DNA of 64,000 bases from JBEBSD01 sp040394475 (lineage in GTDB: Bacteria > Bacteroidota > Bacteroidia > Cytophagales > Spirosomataceae). The stretch lies in contig JBEBSD010000005.1 of assembly GCA_040394475.1 (NCBI GenBank), forward strand, positions 1 through 64,000, written 5' to 3'. The notes under the pieces were generated by a model. The model made no database searches and was not told the DNA's origin. It was given only the letters and a program-made list of their open reading frames with translations. How positions within the stretch are numbered: position 1 is the stretch's first letter; each line of letters begins with the position of its first letter. Both the position numbers and the translations under genes were made by a program. This document shows positions 37,068 through 44,241 of this stretch, piece after piece.

Positions 37068-37649
37068 CTATTTTTTTGTTGGAAAAGGCTTTTTGAATGC
37101 AGTATGACGTTGCGGCCTTTGTTTGCAGGCAGATTCAATAATCCAATAAAGGTTTGCAACTCCATAGTCATAGGTAAAAGTCTTGGAGTTGATGGTTACT
37201 GTTTGGGGCAGGTTGAGGTAGTTGTAGGTAAGCGTAGCCCCTCTGTTGCCGTCAATGAGCAGGTTGCCGTTGGCGTCATAGCTGTAGTCACTGGCGCCAT
37301 TTTTAACGCCGTTGCCATTGGCTCCTGTGTTAACGATGGATGTCAATTGATTTCCCGCACCGATATATTGGTAAGTGAGGTTGTCTACTGCGAACCCGGC
37401 GCGGTTAAGCGTTTTGATATTCCCGTTTTTGTCGTAAGTAATACCGCTCTCTGTCTCTGCATAGCTGGCCAATCCCGTGCTGCCGGTGAGGCGGTTGGCT
37501 CCGTCATAACTGAAGCTCAGCCCTGTCGTGTAGCTGGTTGCATCTTTCCCTTTCCACCGCATGGAGCTGATGTTGCCATTGGTATAGTTGCTGCCGTTGG
37601 CATAAGCCAGTTCGAAGCCGTAAAAAGGACTTTCTGATGAGGAAGTATT
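37068..37649 (-). pseudogene. Orphan RHS core fragment with foreign tail
   Basis: An open frame reading SSSESPFYGFELAYANG, then RHS repeats such as SYDGANRLTGSTGLASY and SDYSYDANGNLLIDGNRG. It matches residues of the RHS protein at 40499-43774 exactly over 37165-37636. At its N-terminal side a TAA precedes the frame. At the other end the RHS sequence stops at TFTYDY and 31 unrelated residues (GVANLYWIIESACKQRPQRH and on) follow to the stop. There is no signal peptide or start other than an internal Met. It is either a leftover of a larger RHS gene or a displaced cassette. Confidence 0.75.
37165..37636. repeat. 472-bp direct duplication, copy A (copy B at 41652-42123)
   Basis: These 472 bases match 41652-42123 wherever I compared them, in the same orientation with a constant offset of 4487. 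The protein read from the two copies is the same. Identity at silent sites means a recent copy event or ongoing gene conversion. Confidence 0.85.
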
Positions 37650-37848
37650 TTATTAACAACTTATAAGGCAGTTTTACGACTAATAAGATGTATTCAGAAC
37701 GTTAGGAGCTGTCCTGTCCTTTATGATGGCGCTACTTCTTGCACGACACGGGCAACGGGCAAGTCTTTATCTCTCATACTACATTCTTACAAGATCGTTT
37801 TTGGTGAATGATGTTATTAATTAATGCGTACATTGATTTTGTCTGTTA

Positions 37849-38109
37849 TCATTGCCCCAGCTTTTTAAGGGTTTGCTTTACTTCCTTCAAGGCAGTTTTG
37901 TATGCTTGCTCCGTTTTTGTTTCGCCTTTGAATGGCTCGATGACCAGCAGCTTTTCCCGTGTGATAATACTTACAGTATCTCCCGCTTTAAAGCCCAGCT
38001 CTTCCAGCCATACGCCGCTTATATTTAGCCAGGGGACTATTTTTTGAGCACCCGACAACTTTCTTCGCTTGGGCTGCAACTTGATTTGTTTAGTGTCTGT
38101 CCTTGCCAT
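37849..38109 (-). CDS. SymE family toxin-like protein
   Basis: An 86-residue basic protein. The core LNISGVWLEELGFKAGDTVSI followed by REKLLVIEP is the SymE signature. This is an AbrB-like swapped-hairpin fold known from E. coli SymE, an SOS-induced protein that damages RNA or condenses nucleoids. A Lys-rich tail (KTALKEVKQTLKKLGQ) follows. SymE-like domains also occur as modules in polymorphic-toxin loci, and this one sits among RHS fragments. No antisense RNA like SymR can be shown. A divergent XRE gene starts 155 bp away and is its most likely controller. It could also be a plain DNA-binding protein. Confidence 0.8.
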   Translation of the reverse strand: MARTDTKQIKLQPKRRKLSGAQKIVPWLNISGVWLEELGFKAGDTVSIITREKLLVIEPFKGETKTEQAYKTALKEVKQTLKKLGQ

Positions 38110-38264
38110 ACGAAATTATTTTATGAGGTTTATGAATATGAATAATTGTTCATAAAAGTACATTATCGTTCTCAATAAAGCAAGAGTATCTCTAATTGTT
38201 TCTGAACTTTTATTCCGCTATTTTTAGTTAGTGGTTGGTTTTTACCGCTAAAAACTGAATAATA

Positions 38265-38597
38265 ATGATGACGTTTGGACAAAAAGTAAGCTTCTCCCGA
38301 AAAGAGAAAAAGCTCTCCCAGGCTGAATTGGGAAAGCTTTCCGGCATCAGTGGTGATATAATTGGCAAGTATGAACGGGATGAGATGAAGCCCAGTATTG
38401 ACACCGCCAAAAAACTGGCGGATGCCCTTTCCCTTTCTTTGGACTATCTCGTAGGGGATTCAGCTTTAAAAGTACTGGATAAAAAAATGCTCCAACGCCT
38501 GGAGGCTATTGAAAAACTCGCCGACGTGGATCGACAAAACATTATTTATACGCTAGACAACCTTATCAAAGCCGCAAAGTTAAAATTGATTCAATGA
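38265..38597 (+). CDS. XRE family transcriptional regulator
   Basis: A 110-residue protein with an N-terminal Cro/C1 helix-turn-helix: FGQKVSFSRKEKKLSQAELG, then KLSGISGDIIGKYERDEMKP and ADALSLSLDYLVGD (about 1-66). A helical C-terminal part (KMLQRLEAIEKLADVDRQNI) may dimerise. It is divergent from the SymE-like gene across 155 bp that are rich in A and T and contain plausible shared promoters, so it may repress that gene and itself. Start: MM at 38265 or the second Met at 38268. Confidence 0.88.
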   Translation: MMTFGQKVSFSRKEKKLSQAELGKLSGISGDIIGKYERDEMKPSIDTAKKLADALSLSLDYLVGDSALKVLDKKMLQRLEAIEKLADVDRQNIIYTLDNLIKAAKLKLIQ

Positions 38598-38669
38598 AAA
38601 GTCCGGACCGGCCGGCCATTAAAAAATGGATGCAGCTACCGATAAGCAAGTCTTTGACTGGTGCCTACA

Positions 38670-39116
38670 TCAAAAAGAGCCGAACTTTTTTATTCCTTTC
38701 TGCTTATATGTTTTATATAGGTGCATTAGTTCCGGATTTGCCAGCTGGTGTTGCTCAATTTTAAACCCTGTAATAAAATTATCAGGCACCAGAGACTTTT
38801 TTTCAATATAGATTCTTAATGTGTCTCCTTGGACTTCATAAAAAAGTACAGATACACCTTTAAAAATATATTCTTCGTTGGGACTAACATCAAAGTTATC
38901 GTCTTCTGATTTACTTAGCACAATAACCTGCTTGTCATCTGTTACGCCCCAGGCTTTCCCTTTTAAATATAAAACTTCATTAAATTTCTTGGACGCAATA
39001 ACTTCTTTAGTTATTGTAGATGAAAACACATTGGTCGTCTTGTTATCTACATAGACAAAAAGGACAAACGTTAGAACCAAGACCACAACTGTCGCAATTA
39101 TTACCTTACCTTTCAT
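38670..39116 (-). CDS. Hypothetical membrane-anchored protein, possible immunity protein
   Basis: A 148-residue protein with one N-terminal membrane segment (VIIATVVVLVLTFVLFVYV) and a soluble remainder. I recognise no family. Its ATG overlaps the TGA of the fragment upstream (ATGA at 39113-39116), the close coupling usual for a toxin tip followed by its immunity gene. That makes immunity the best guess, but the toxin it would match is only a 57-residue remnant. Confidence 0.5.
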   Translation of the reverse strand: MKGKVIIATVVVLVLTFVLFVYVDNKTTNVFSSTITKEVIASKKFNEVLYLKGKAWGVTDDKQVIVLSKSEDDNFDVSPNEEYIFKGVSVLFYEVQGDTLRIYIEKKSLVPDNFITGFKIEQHQLANPELMHLYKTYKQKGIKKFGSF

Positions 39117-39289
39117 TTGCCATCGTTGTTAACATCCCACGATTCACCAAAACGTATTGCTTCGATTTCTTTCCCAGTTTCCGGGTTTCTAAACGCATTC
39201 CAGAACTCCGTCTCGCCTATTTTTTGTCCCCCGGCAGACGTGTTTTTTGCATCATGCTTACTGTCTATATCGGCTTTGGTTACATCTTT
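39113..39289 (-). pseudogene. C-terminal fragment of an RHS-type toxin tip
   Basis: An open frame with no start, reading DVTKADIDSKHDAKNTSAGG, then EFWNAFRNPETGKEIEAIRF and GESWDVNNDGK, and ending in TGA. The stop overlaps the ATG of the next gene. The hydrophilic, Gly/Asn-rich ending and the overlap are typical of a polymorphic-toxin C-terminus. A TGA at 39290-39292 and a change of frame mark where older DNA was joined to the immunity-like fragment upstream. I do not recognise the toxin class. Confidence 0.45.
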
Positions 39290-39444
39290 TCAGGAAGTTT
39301 TCTCAAATCAAACCTAATGCTGATTTTTAAATCTTGACCGGTAGTAATCTTAATTTCGTGTAGCAATATATCATCTAGTTCTAGCAAGTCATTCTGATAC
39401 ACAGCCAAAAGCGATTTTGCATTTTCGATTAGTGATATCCACAT
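39280..39444 (-). pseudogene. Truncated immunity-like protein (Imm50-like start)
   Basis: A 54-residue frame beginning MWISLIENAKSLLAVYQND and ending in KISIRFDLRKLPEKM. AAGGAGGG lies at 39451-39458, a strong ribosome site at good spacing from ATG 39444. The pattern (W near the start, a strand with IRFDL, then LPEK) resembles the first third of Imm50-type immunity proteins, which normally continue with a conserved KW. Here the frame stops at once, where it meets the toxin-tail fragment. It may be translated but is unlikely to work. Confidence 0.4.
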
Positions 39445-39462
39445 ATTTAACCCTCCTTAGTT

Positions 39463-39723
39463 TTAAACGGATAGTGAACTTTGATTCTCGGAACAACAAC
39501 CAGTTTGAGTATTTTCTGGTGGCCGAACATTAAGATGCGGTTTTGCTGCATCTCCTCCAAATTAAGGATGCCCAGCAGACTGATCTTGAACTACGGCCCT
39601 TGTTCCATCCGATTTTGTATAGGTATATTCCCTTGTCATTACCGGTTTGCCGTCTGGGCCCAAAACCGCTTTACCATTCCAGTTTAGTTTACACCCTCTA
39701 TTATTTTGACTTTCTTTTGTCAT
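39463..39723 (-). pseudogene. Orphan HNH/endonuclease-VII-like toxin tip, interrupted
   Basis: The frame reads GKAVLGPDGKPVMTREYTY, then SDGTRAVVQDQSAGHP, a TAA at 39562-39564, then FGGDAAKPHLNVRPPENTQ to a stop at 39463. The order of a basic strand, an (I/V)QD(H/Q)SAGH motif and a (S/P)HxNVRPxENT motif is that of small nuclease tips carried by RHS proteins. The in-frame stop lies between the two catalytic-type motifs, so it is dead unless read through. An immunity-like fragment follows, as toxin-immunity order predicts. Confidence 0.5.
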
Positions 39724-39750
39724 TTAAAAGGTTGATCGTCTAGCAGTTTC

Positions 39751-40494
39751 TTACTCCCGAAACAAATTATCTTCATAAGGGACATACTCTAACCCATTAT
39801 CTAACACCTCGAATGAAAATCTCCCTGCAAGAATATCTGTAAGCGAGAAAACAAACTTGGGGCGGTCATATTTTTCGTTTATTACCAATGAATCCCCATT
39901 CAATTTTAAATTCCCCAGAAGTGGGGCGTAATGCAGTTCATCGGGTTTAGTTCTAATAACTGTTCCTGAAAGTATAACACTTTTCGTTTTTAAATCAATG
40001 ACAGTCATTACCAAGCGGAAATCGAAGGATGTAAATAAGCCATTAAGTAACACTTCTATATCCTGCTCTTTAAATCGTTTCCTTACGTGTAACCATTCAT
40101 TTTTATATTCTTTTTCTCTGAAATCTTGGTGAATTTTTAGCAATTCCTCAAAAGGAATTTTTTTATACTGTGCGGCAATCTGATAGCCCTGCTCTAATAG
40201 CTGTAGATAGTATTCCGGACGCTCATTTTGCCTTAATTGTCCGTACAAAGTACTATTAAACTGGACTTTTACTTGTAATGCGTCATCTCCTACAATTCTA
40301 CACGGTTGAGCAGGATCCGTCACAGGAGAGACACTTAACATTTTAAATGTTCCATCTGTCTGGAACTTTAACTTTCTTACCTGCAGAGAGAGATAGTTAC
40401 TGATAAATCGGGTATTATAGTCAAATCTATTACTAAATTCTTCATCTAACCCCGATTCATAACCCATAAATAGGGAGATATATCTTAAATTCAT
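39751..40494 (-). CDS. Candidate immunity protein for the RHS toxin
   Basis: A 247-residue protein with no signal peptide or membrane segment; I recognise no family. It has alternating polar strands (SVILSGTVIRTKPDELHYAP, FVFSLTDILAGRFSFEVLDN) and a helical middle (EELLKIHQDFREKEYKNEW). The ATG lies four bases after the RHS stop at 40499, so the two are translated together, as expected for a toxin and its cognate immunity protein. AT-rich composition differs from the RHS core, as usual for tip-immunity cassettes. It could instead be an unrelated cargo gene. Confidence 0.55.
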   Translation of the reverse strand: MNLRYISLFMGYESGLDEEFSNRFDYNTRFISNYLSLQVRKLKFQTDGTFKMLSVSPVTDPAQPCRIVGDDALQVKVQFNSTLYGQLRQNERPEYYLQLLEQGYQIAAQYKKIPFEELLKIHQDFREKEYKNEWLHVRKRFKEQDIEVLLNGLFTSFDFRLVMTVIDLKTKSVILSGTVIRTKPDELHYAPLLGNLKLNGDSLVINEKYDRPKFVFSLTDILAGRFSFEVLDNGLEYVPYEDNLFRE

Positions 40495-40498
40495 AATG

Positions 40499-43400
40499 TT
40501 ATGGCCTATTATGTTTATTGGGATCTCTCAACTGTCCTTCATTTCGCAAATTATTAGCCCTTTGACTTTCATAATCGAGTGCTTTTTGTCTTGCGCCCGG
40601 TCCAGCCGGTACATGATTAGTGGTTTCTGATTTATATCTTCCGGGCGCGCCTTCTTGCTTGTTCCATTTATTTGCCTGAGAATTACCTTGATAAGAAACA
40701 CCTGCCTTTGTCTCTTTTCCACCACTAACACCTGTTTTAACGGTATTGCCGGTTTGTGTGTCTTTTACATCGTAGTTATGCTGGGCCTTAGTACTCGACT
40801 TGGAGTTTCCGTTAGTGCCAGAAGATTCGCTAGAACTCGCATTCACCCTCCCCTTATCATTTCTGAGGTTGTCAATAGCCTTGGCACCTGTTGCCGCACC
40901 ATGAACAACCATAGCCGTAGAAACTGCTGCAACCGGTACAGCTACCGGTGTTGCAAGGCCCACACTACCAACTTCCCCAACTACTGCACCAATACCACCT
41001 ACTGTCCCTGTTACTATTTCAGCAGCGCCTACAGCCATCGACAGGTAATGTCCTGCTGTTCTTCCGGTATTATAAGCATCTACATAACCAGGAGCGGCAT
41101 TAAAAGGTGTTCCGGCAAACATGTTATCATTCAACGCACTGCCAACTCCACTCAGGAAATCTACCACCTGCCCACAACATCCCGGGAACCTTCCATCCGG
41201 GTCGGAAAACCTGATCGGGTTATTGAAAGAGTAATGATACGGCGAAAATTCCAATTGCCCTTCCGTTTCAGGATCAACATTGAAGAACCGGCCTATACCC
41301 GGATCGTAGAACCTGGCCTGTAGGTCAATATACCCCGTTTCCGGCTGTTTCTCCCTATTCAGGAACTGGTACCTATTCACCGCATCCGTCCCTGATCTTG
41401 GTATGCTAAGTCCAAAAGGATAATAATCCGTCTCCTGAACAATCTTGCCATTCTCATCAAAAACCACCCTTACATTCCCCAGATGGTCTTTCAGGTAATA
41501 TTGGAATGCAAGGGTATCTCCGCCTGGTACTGCCTGCCCTCCGGCAGTAGCTACCCGTTTGAGTGCATCGCTGCCATCGTATTCAAAAGCACCGGCATAC
41601 TTGATATTTACTGTATCGCCATAGTATTTATGCTTAGTGCCTGAGGCATCGTAGTCATAGGTAAAAGTCTTGGAGTTGATGGTTACTGTTTGGGGCAGGT
41701 TGAGGTAGTTGTAGGTAAGCGTAGCCCCTCTGTTGCCGTCAATGAGCAGGTTGCCGTTGGCGTCATAGCTGTAGTCACTGGCGCCATTTTTAACGCCGTT
41801 GCCATTGGCTCCTGTGTTAACGATGGATGTCAATTGATTTCCCGCACCGATATATTGGTAAGTGAGGTTGTCTACTGCGAACCCGGCGCGGTTAAGCGTT
41901 TTGATATTCCCGTTTTTGTCGTAAGTAATACCGCTCTCTGTCTCTGCATAGCTGGCCAATCCCGTGCTGCCGGTGAGGCGGTTGGCTCCGTCATAACTGA
42001 AGCTCAGCCCTGTCGTGTAGCTGGTTGCATCTTTCCCTTTCCACCGCATGGAGCTGATGTTGCCATTGGTATAGTTGCTGCCGTTGGCATAAGCCAGTTC
42101 GAAGCCGTAAAAAGGACTTTCTGGCAAACTTGCCTGGTAAAGGTAGTTGGTCTGCCCCGCTGTCATCCAGCCACGGATGTTGTGGGTATAATCCGTCCTT
42201 CTGCGGAACCTGGTGATCTCTTCTTCATAAGCATGAAACCATTTGGACTTCAACTGTCCCAGAATAGTGTACCGTTGTGCCAGCGTGACTGCTTCTTTCT
42301 GATAGGTACCGTTGCTGGCTTTCTCCTTCACGCTCAGCAACCGGTCGGCGTGATCGTATTCAAACGTTTTGACCAGGGCGTTGGCAACAGTACCGCCAAG
42401 TACGTGCTCGGTTTTTTCTTCCGCCACTACAGGGGCCAGGTCGTATTGGTATTGGAGGGTTACGCGCTCGATGGCTCCGGCCAGGTCATGGAGTTCACGG
42501 ACGGTTTGTATCACCCGTTTTTCTGCGTCGTAATAAAATACTGAGGTAAGCCAACTGCCGCCCAGGATGCGGGTACGGTTACCGGTGGGCAGCGTCCGTA
42601 TACCAAGGTTGGGACTACCGCTGCCGTCGTAATCGAGGGACGCGGGCCGGGGAAAACCGTAGTTGTAATAGGTAACTGTGTACACGTCGCTTTCTGATAC
42701 AGCAGGCAGTGTGCTGGTAAGTGAGTAGCCTATTCCGCTGCCGGATGGAGTCTCATGATGGGCAGTCGACGCATTGAACTGTCCCTGCCAGGTCGCCCGG
42801 TTTTGGGCCGAAGTAACCTCGCCGGTCATGACACCACGGTTAAAACTATCGTACTTGGTAAAACCCCACACGCCGCGCGCCTGTTGGTTGGCGTCCTGCG
42901 ACAGGACCGGACGGTCAAAATTGTCATACACCAGTTGGGTGATGCCCGCCCCGGGGACATGCTTTTCGGTCACGCGGCCGCGGTCGTCGTAGCGGTACAG
43001 AAAGGCGTATTCAGAGAGCTCGGCTTCGTCCTGGTAGCGAGGTTGCAGCACCGCCCGGAGCTGTCCGTAGTCATCGTAAACGTAGTAGGTGTCCAGGCTT
43101 TCGGAGCCGTCGAGGATTTTTTTGCAAACCACCCGTTCCTGAAAATCCCTGTATTCCCGGGATACCTTTCCATTTTCGTCGGTGATCTGTGTGAGGTACA
43201 GCTTACCGGCCTCATAGCTGTCGTTTTGAGTAATTGTGGCGGTAAGGCTGGGATTGGCCGTGTAGTCATACAACGTTACTTCTCCCTCGGTGTTGGCCCT
43301 GTAAACAATAGTTGACGAGGCACTGTGGTCCCCCGGCGCCCTGAAGCCCCGGGGACGGTTCAGGGGTGAGTTTTCAAAAAAGTTCTCGGTATAGGGCCTG

Positions 43401-43774
43401 CCCAGGTCCGAGGGATCGAGCTGTGCGCTGTTACCTGAATAAAAGCCGGCCTGCGTACTTATTGCGGCGCTTTGAAAGTCGCCGTTGCTCTGGGCTGCGT
43501 AAGGGAGGTATTGTTTCGGTTCCCTTCCGTAGGCGTCGTATTCGTTGGGTACAACCAGATCGCTCCCGGAGGTGCTTTGTCCTACGGACACCGTCTGTGA
43601 AGGACGCCCCAGGCCGTCAAAATAGTGTACCTGGATGTCGACTTTGCTGACATCGTCCGCACCGGCGCCGGTTTGCTTATAGTTACGGGAAAGGATGTAA
43701 TTCTGGCTGCCTGTCTGCGCCAAAGCCGGATGCAGGCCCCACAGTAGCAAAAAGCTATAGATGATCGTTCTCAT
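40499..43774 (-). CDS. RHS repeat polymorphic toxin with DUF6443 N-terminus
   Basis: A 1091-residue exported protein. The signal peptide is MRTIIYSFLLLWGLHPALAQ. An N-terminal DUF6443-like region (NYKQTGAGADDV, VHYFDGLGRPSQTVSVG) is followed by YD/RHS repeats, which build a hollow beta-cocoon around the toxin. The RHS core motif is clear: YYLKDHLGNVRVVFDENG, then YYPFGLSIP and RFYDPGIGRFFNVDPETEG, SPYHYSFNNPIRFSDPDGR. After it comes a Gly/Ala-rich linker and a variable tip of about 85 residues (KTGVSGGKETKAGVSYQG, ANKWNKQEG, ARQKALDYESQRAN, RDPNKHNRP). Tips of this type resemble URI/GIY-YIG-like nucleases, but I cannot confirm that. The tip end is AT-rich, and an immunity candidate follows four bases on. 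The middle shares 472 bp with 37165-37636. Confidence 0.88.
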   Translation of the reverse strand: MRTIIYSFLLLWGLHPALAQTGSQNYILSRNYKQTGAGADDVSKVDIQVHYFDGLGRPSQTVSVGQSTSGSDLVVPNEYDAYGREPKQYLPYAAQSNGDFQSAAISTQAGFYSGNSAQLDPSDLGRPYTENFFENSPLNRPRGFRAPGDHSASSTIVYRANTEGEVTLYDYTANPSLTATITQNDSYEAGKLYLTQITDENGKVSREYRDFQERVVCKKILDGSESLDTYYVYDDYGQLRAVLQPRYQDEAELSEYAFLYRYDDRGRVTEKHVPGAGITQLVYDNFDRPVLSQDANQQARGVWGFTKYDSFNRGVMTGEVTSAQNRATWQGQFNASTAHHETPSGSGIGYSLTSTLPAVSESDVYTVTYYNYGFPRPASLDYDGSGSPNLGIRTLPTGNRTRILGGSWLTSVFYYDAEKRVIQTVRELHDLAGAIERVTLQYQYDLAPVVAEEKTEHVLGGTVANALVKTFEYDHADRLLSVKEKASNGTYQKEAVTLAQRYTILGQLKSKWFHAYEEEITRFRRRTDYTHNIRGWMTAGQTNYLYQASLPESPFYGFELAYANGSNYTNGNISSMRWKGKDATSYTTGLSFSYDGANRLTGSTGLASYAETESGITYDKNGNIKTLNRAGFAVDNLTYQYIGAGNQLTSIVNTGANGNGVKNGASDYSYDANGNLLIDGNRGATLTYNYLNLPQTVTINSKTFTYDYDASGTKHKYYGDTVNIKYAGAFEYDGSDALKRVATAGGQAVPGGDTLAFQYYLKDHLGNVRVVFDENGKIVQETDYYPFGLSIPRSGTDAVNRYQFLNREKQPETGYIDLQARFYDPGIGRFFNVDPETEGQLEFSPYHYSFNNPIRFSDPDGRFPGCCGQVVDFLSGVGSALNDNMFAGTPFNAAPGYVDAYNTGRTAGHYLSMAVGAAEIVTGTVGGIGAVVGEVGSVGLATPVAVPVAAVSTAMVVHGAATGAKAIDNLRNDKGRVNASSSESSGTNGNSKSSTKAQHNYDVKDTQTGNTVKTGVSGGKETKAGVSYQGNSQANKWNKQEGAPGRYKSETTNHVPAGPGARQKALDYESQRANNLRNEGQLRDPNKHNRP
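41652..42123. repeat. 472-bp direct duplication, copy B inside the RHS gene
   Basis: This copy is in frame within the RHS repeat region, between ESPFYGFELAYANG and TFTYDYDASGTK. It matches 37165-37636 throughout as compared by eye and is the likely donor, since its flanks read on in frame on both sides. Confidence 0.85.
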
Positions 43775-43787
43775 AGCGGTCCGTGCG

Positions 43788-44241
43788 TTAATGTTTGATT
43801 ACTTTAAAAGTGGCTACCGAAGCGTCGGCGGCGGTTACCCGGATCAGGTAGAGGCCGGGCTGCAGGCCGGGCAGTTCCACCACGGGCCTGAAGGGCCCTT
43901 CATAAACGCGCTTCCCCGGCATCGTCAATACCTCTACCCGGATAAACTGTTTCTTTCCGTCGCTGTGGAAGTAGAGCTTCCGGTCAATGGCAACCGGGTT
44001 GGGGTATACCGTCAGCGTACCGCTGTCATCAAATACGAGGCTTTCAATCCGGCTATGGGTAAAACTGCCATCGGTATCGACCATTTTGAGGCGGTAGTAG
44101 TTGGTCCCTGGAAGCGGGGCGATGTCGGTAAAGGAGTAGTCTGTAAGAGCATTGCTCGTCCCTTGCGCCGCGACTTCTCCCAGTTTTATCCAACCGGCAG
44201 CGTCGGGACTGCGCTCCACTTCAAACCGGTCGCATTGGTGG
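43788..44241 (-). pseudogene. T9SS type A sorting domain cut off from its protein
   Basis: From about 44240 down, the frame reads CDRFEVERSPDAAGWIKLGE, YYRLKMVDTDGSFTHSRI, LTVYPNPVAIDRKLYF and LQPGLYLIRVTAADASVATF, then KVIKH. That is a fibronectin-like domain plus the T9SS sorting signal normally found at the end of large surface proteins. It is in a different frame from the YD-type protein upstream, which stops at 44186 after 12-18 residues read from the wrong frame. The piece looks joined on out of frame by recombination. An internal Met at 44219 could start it, but without a signal peptide. Confidence 0.75.
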
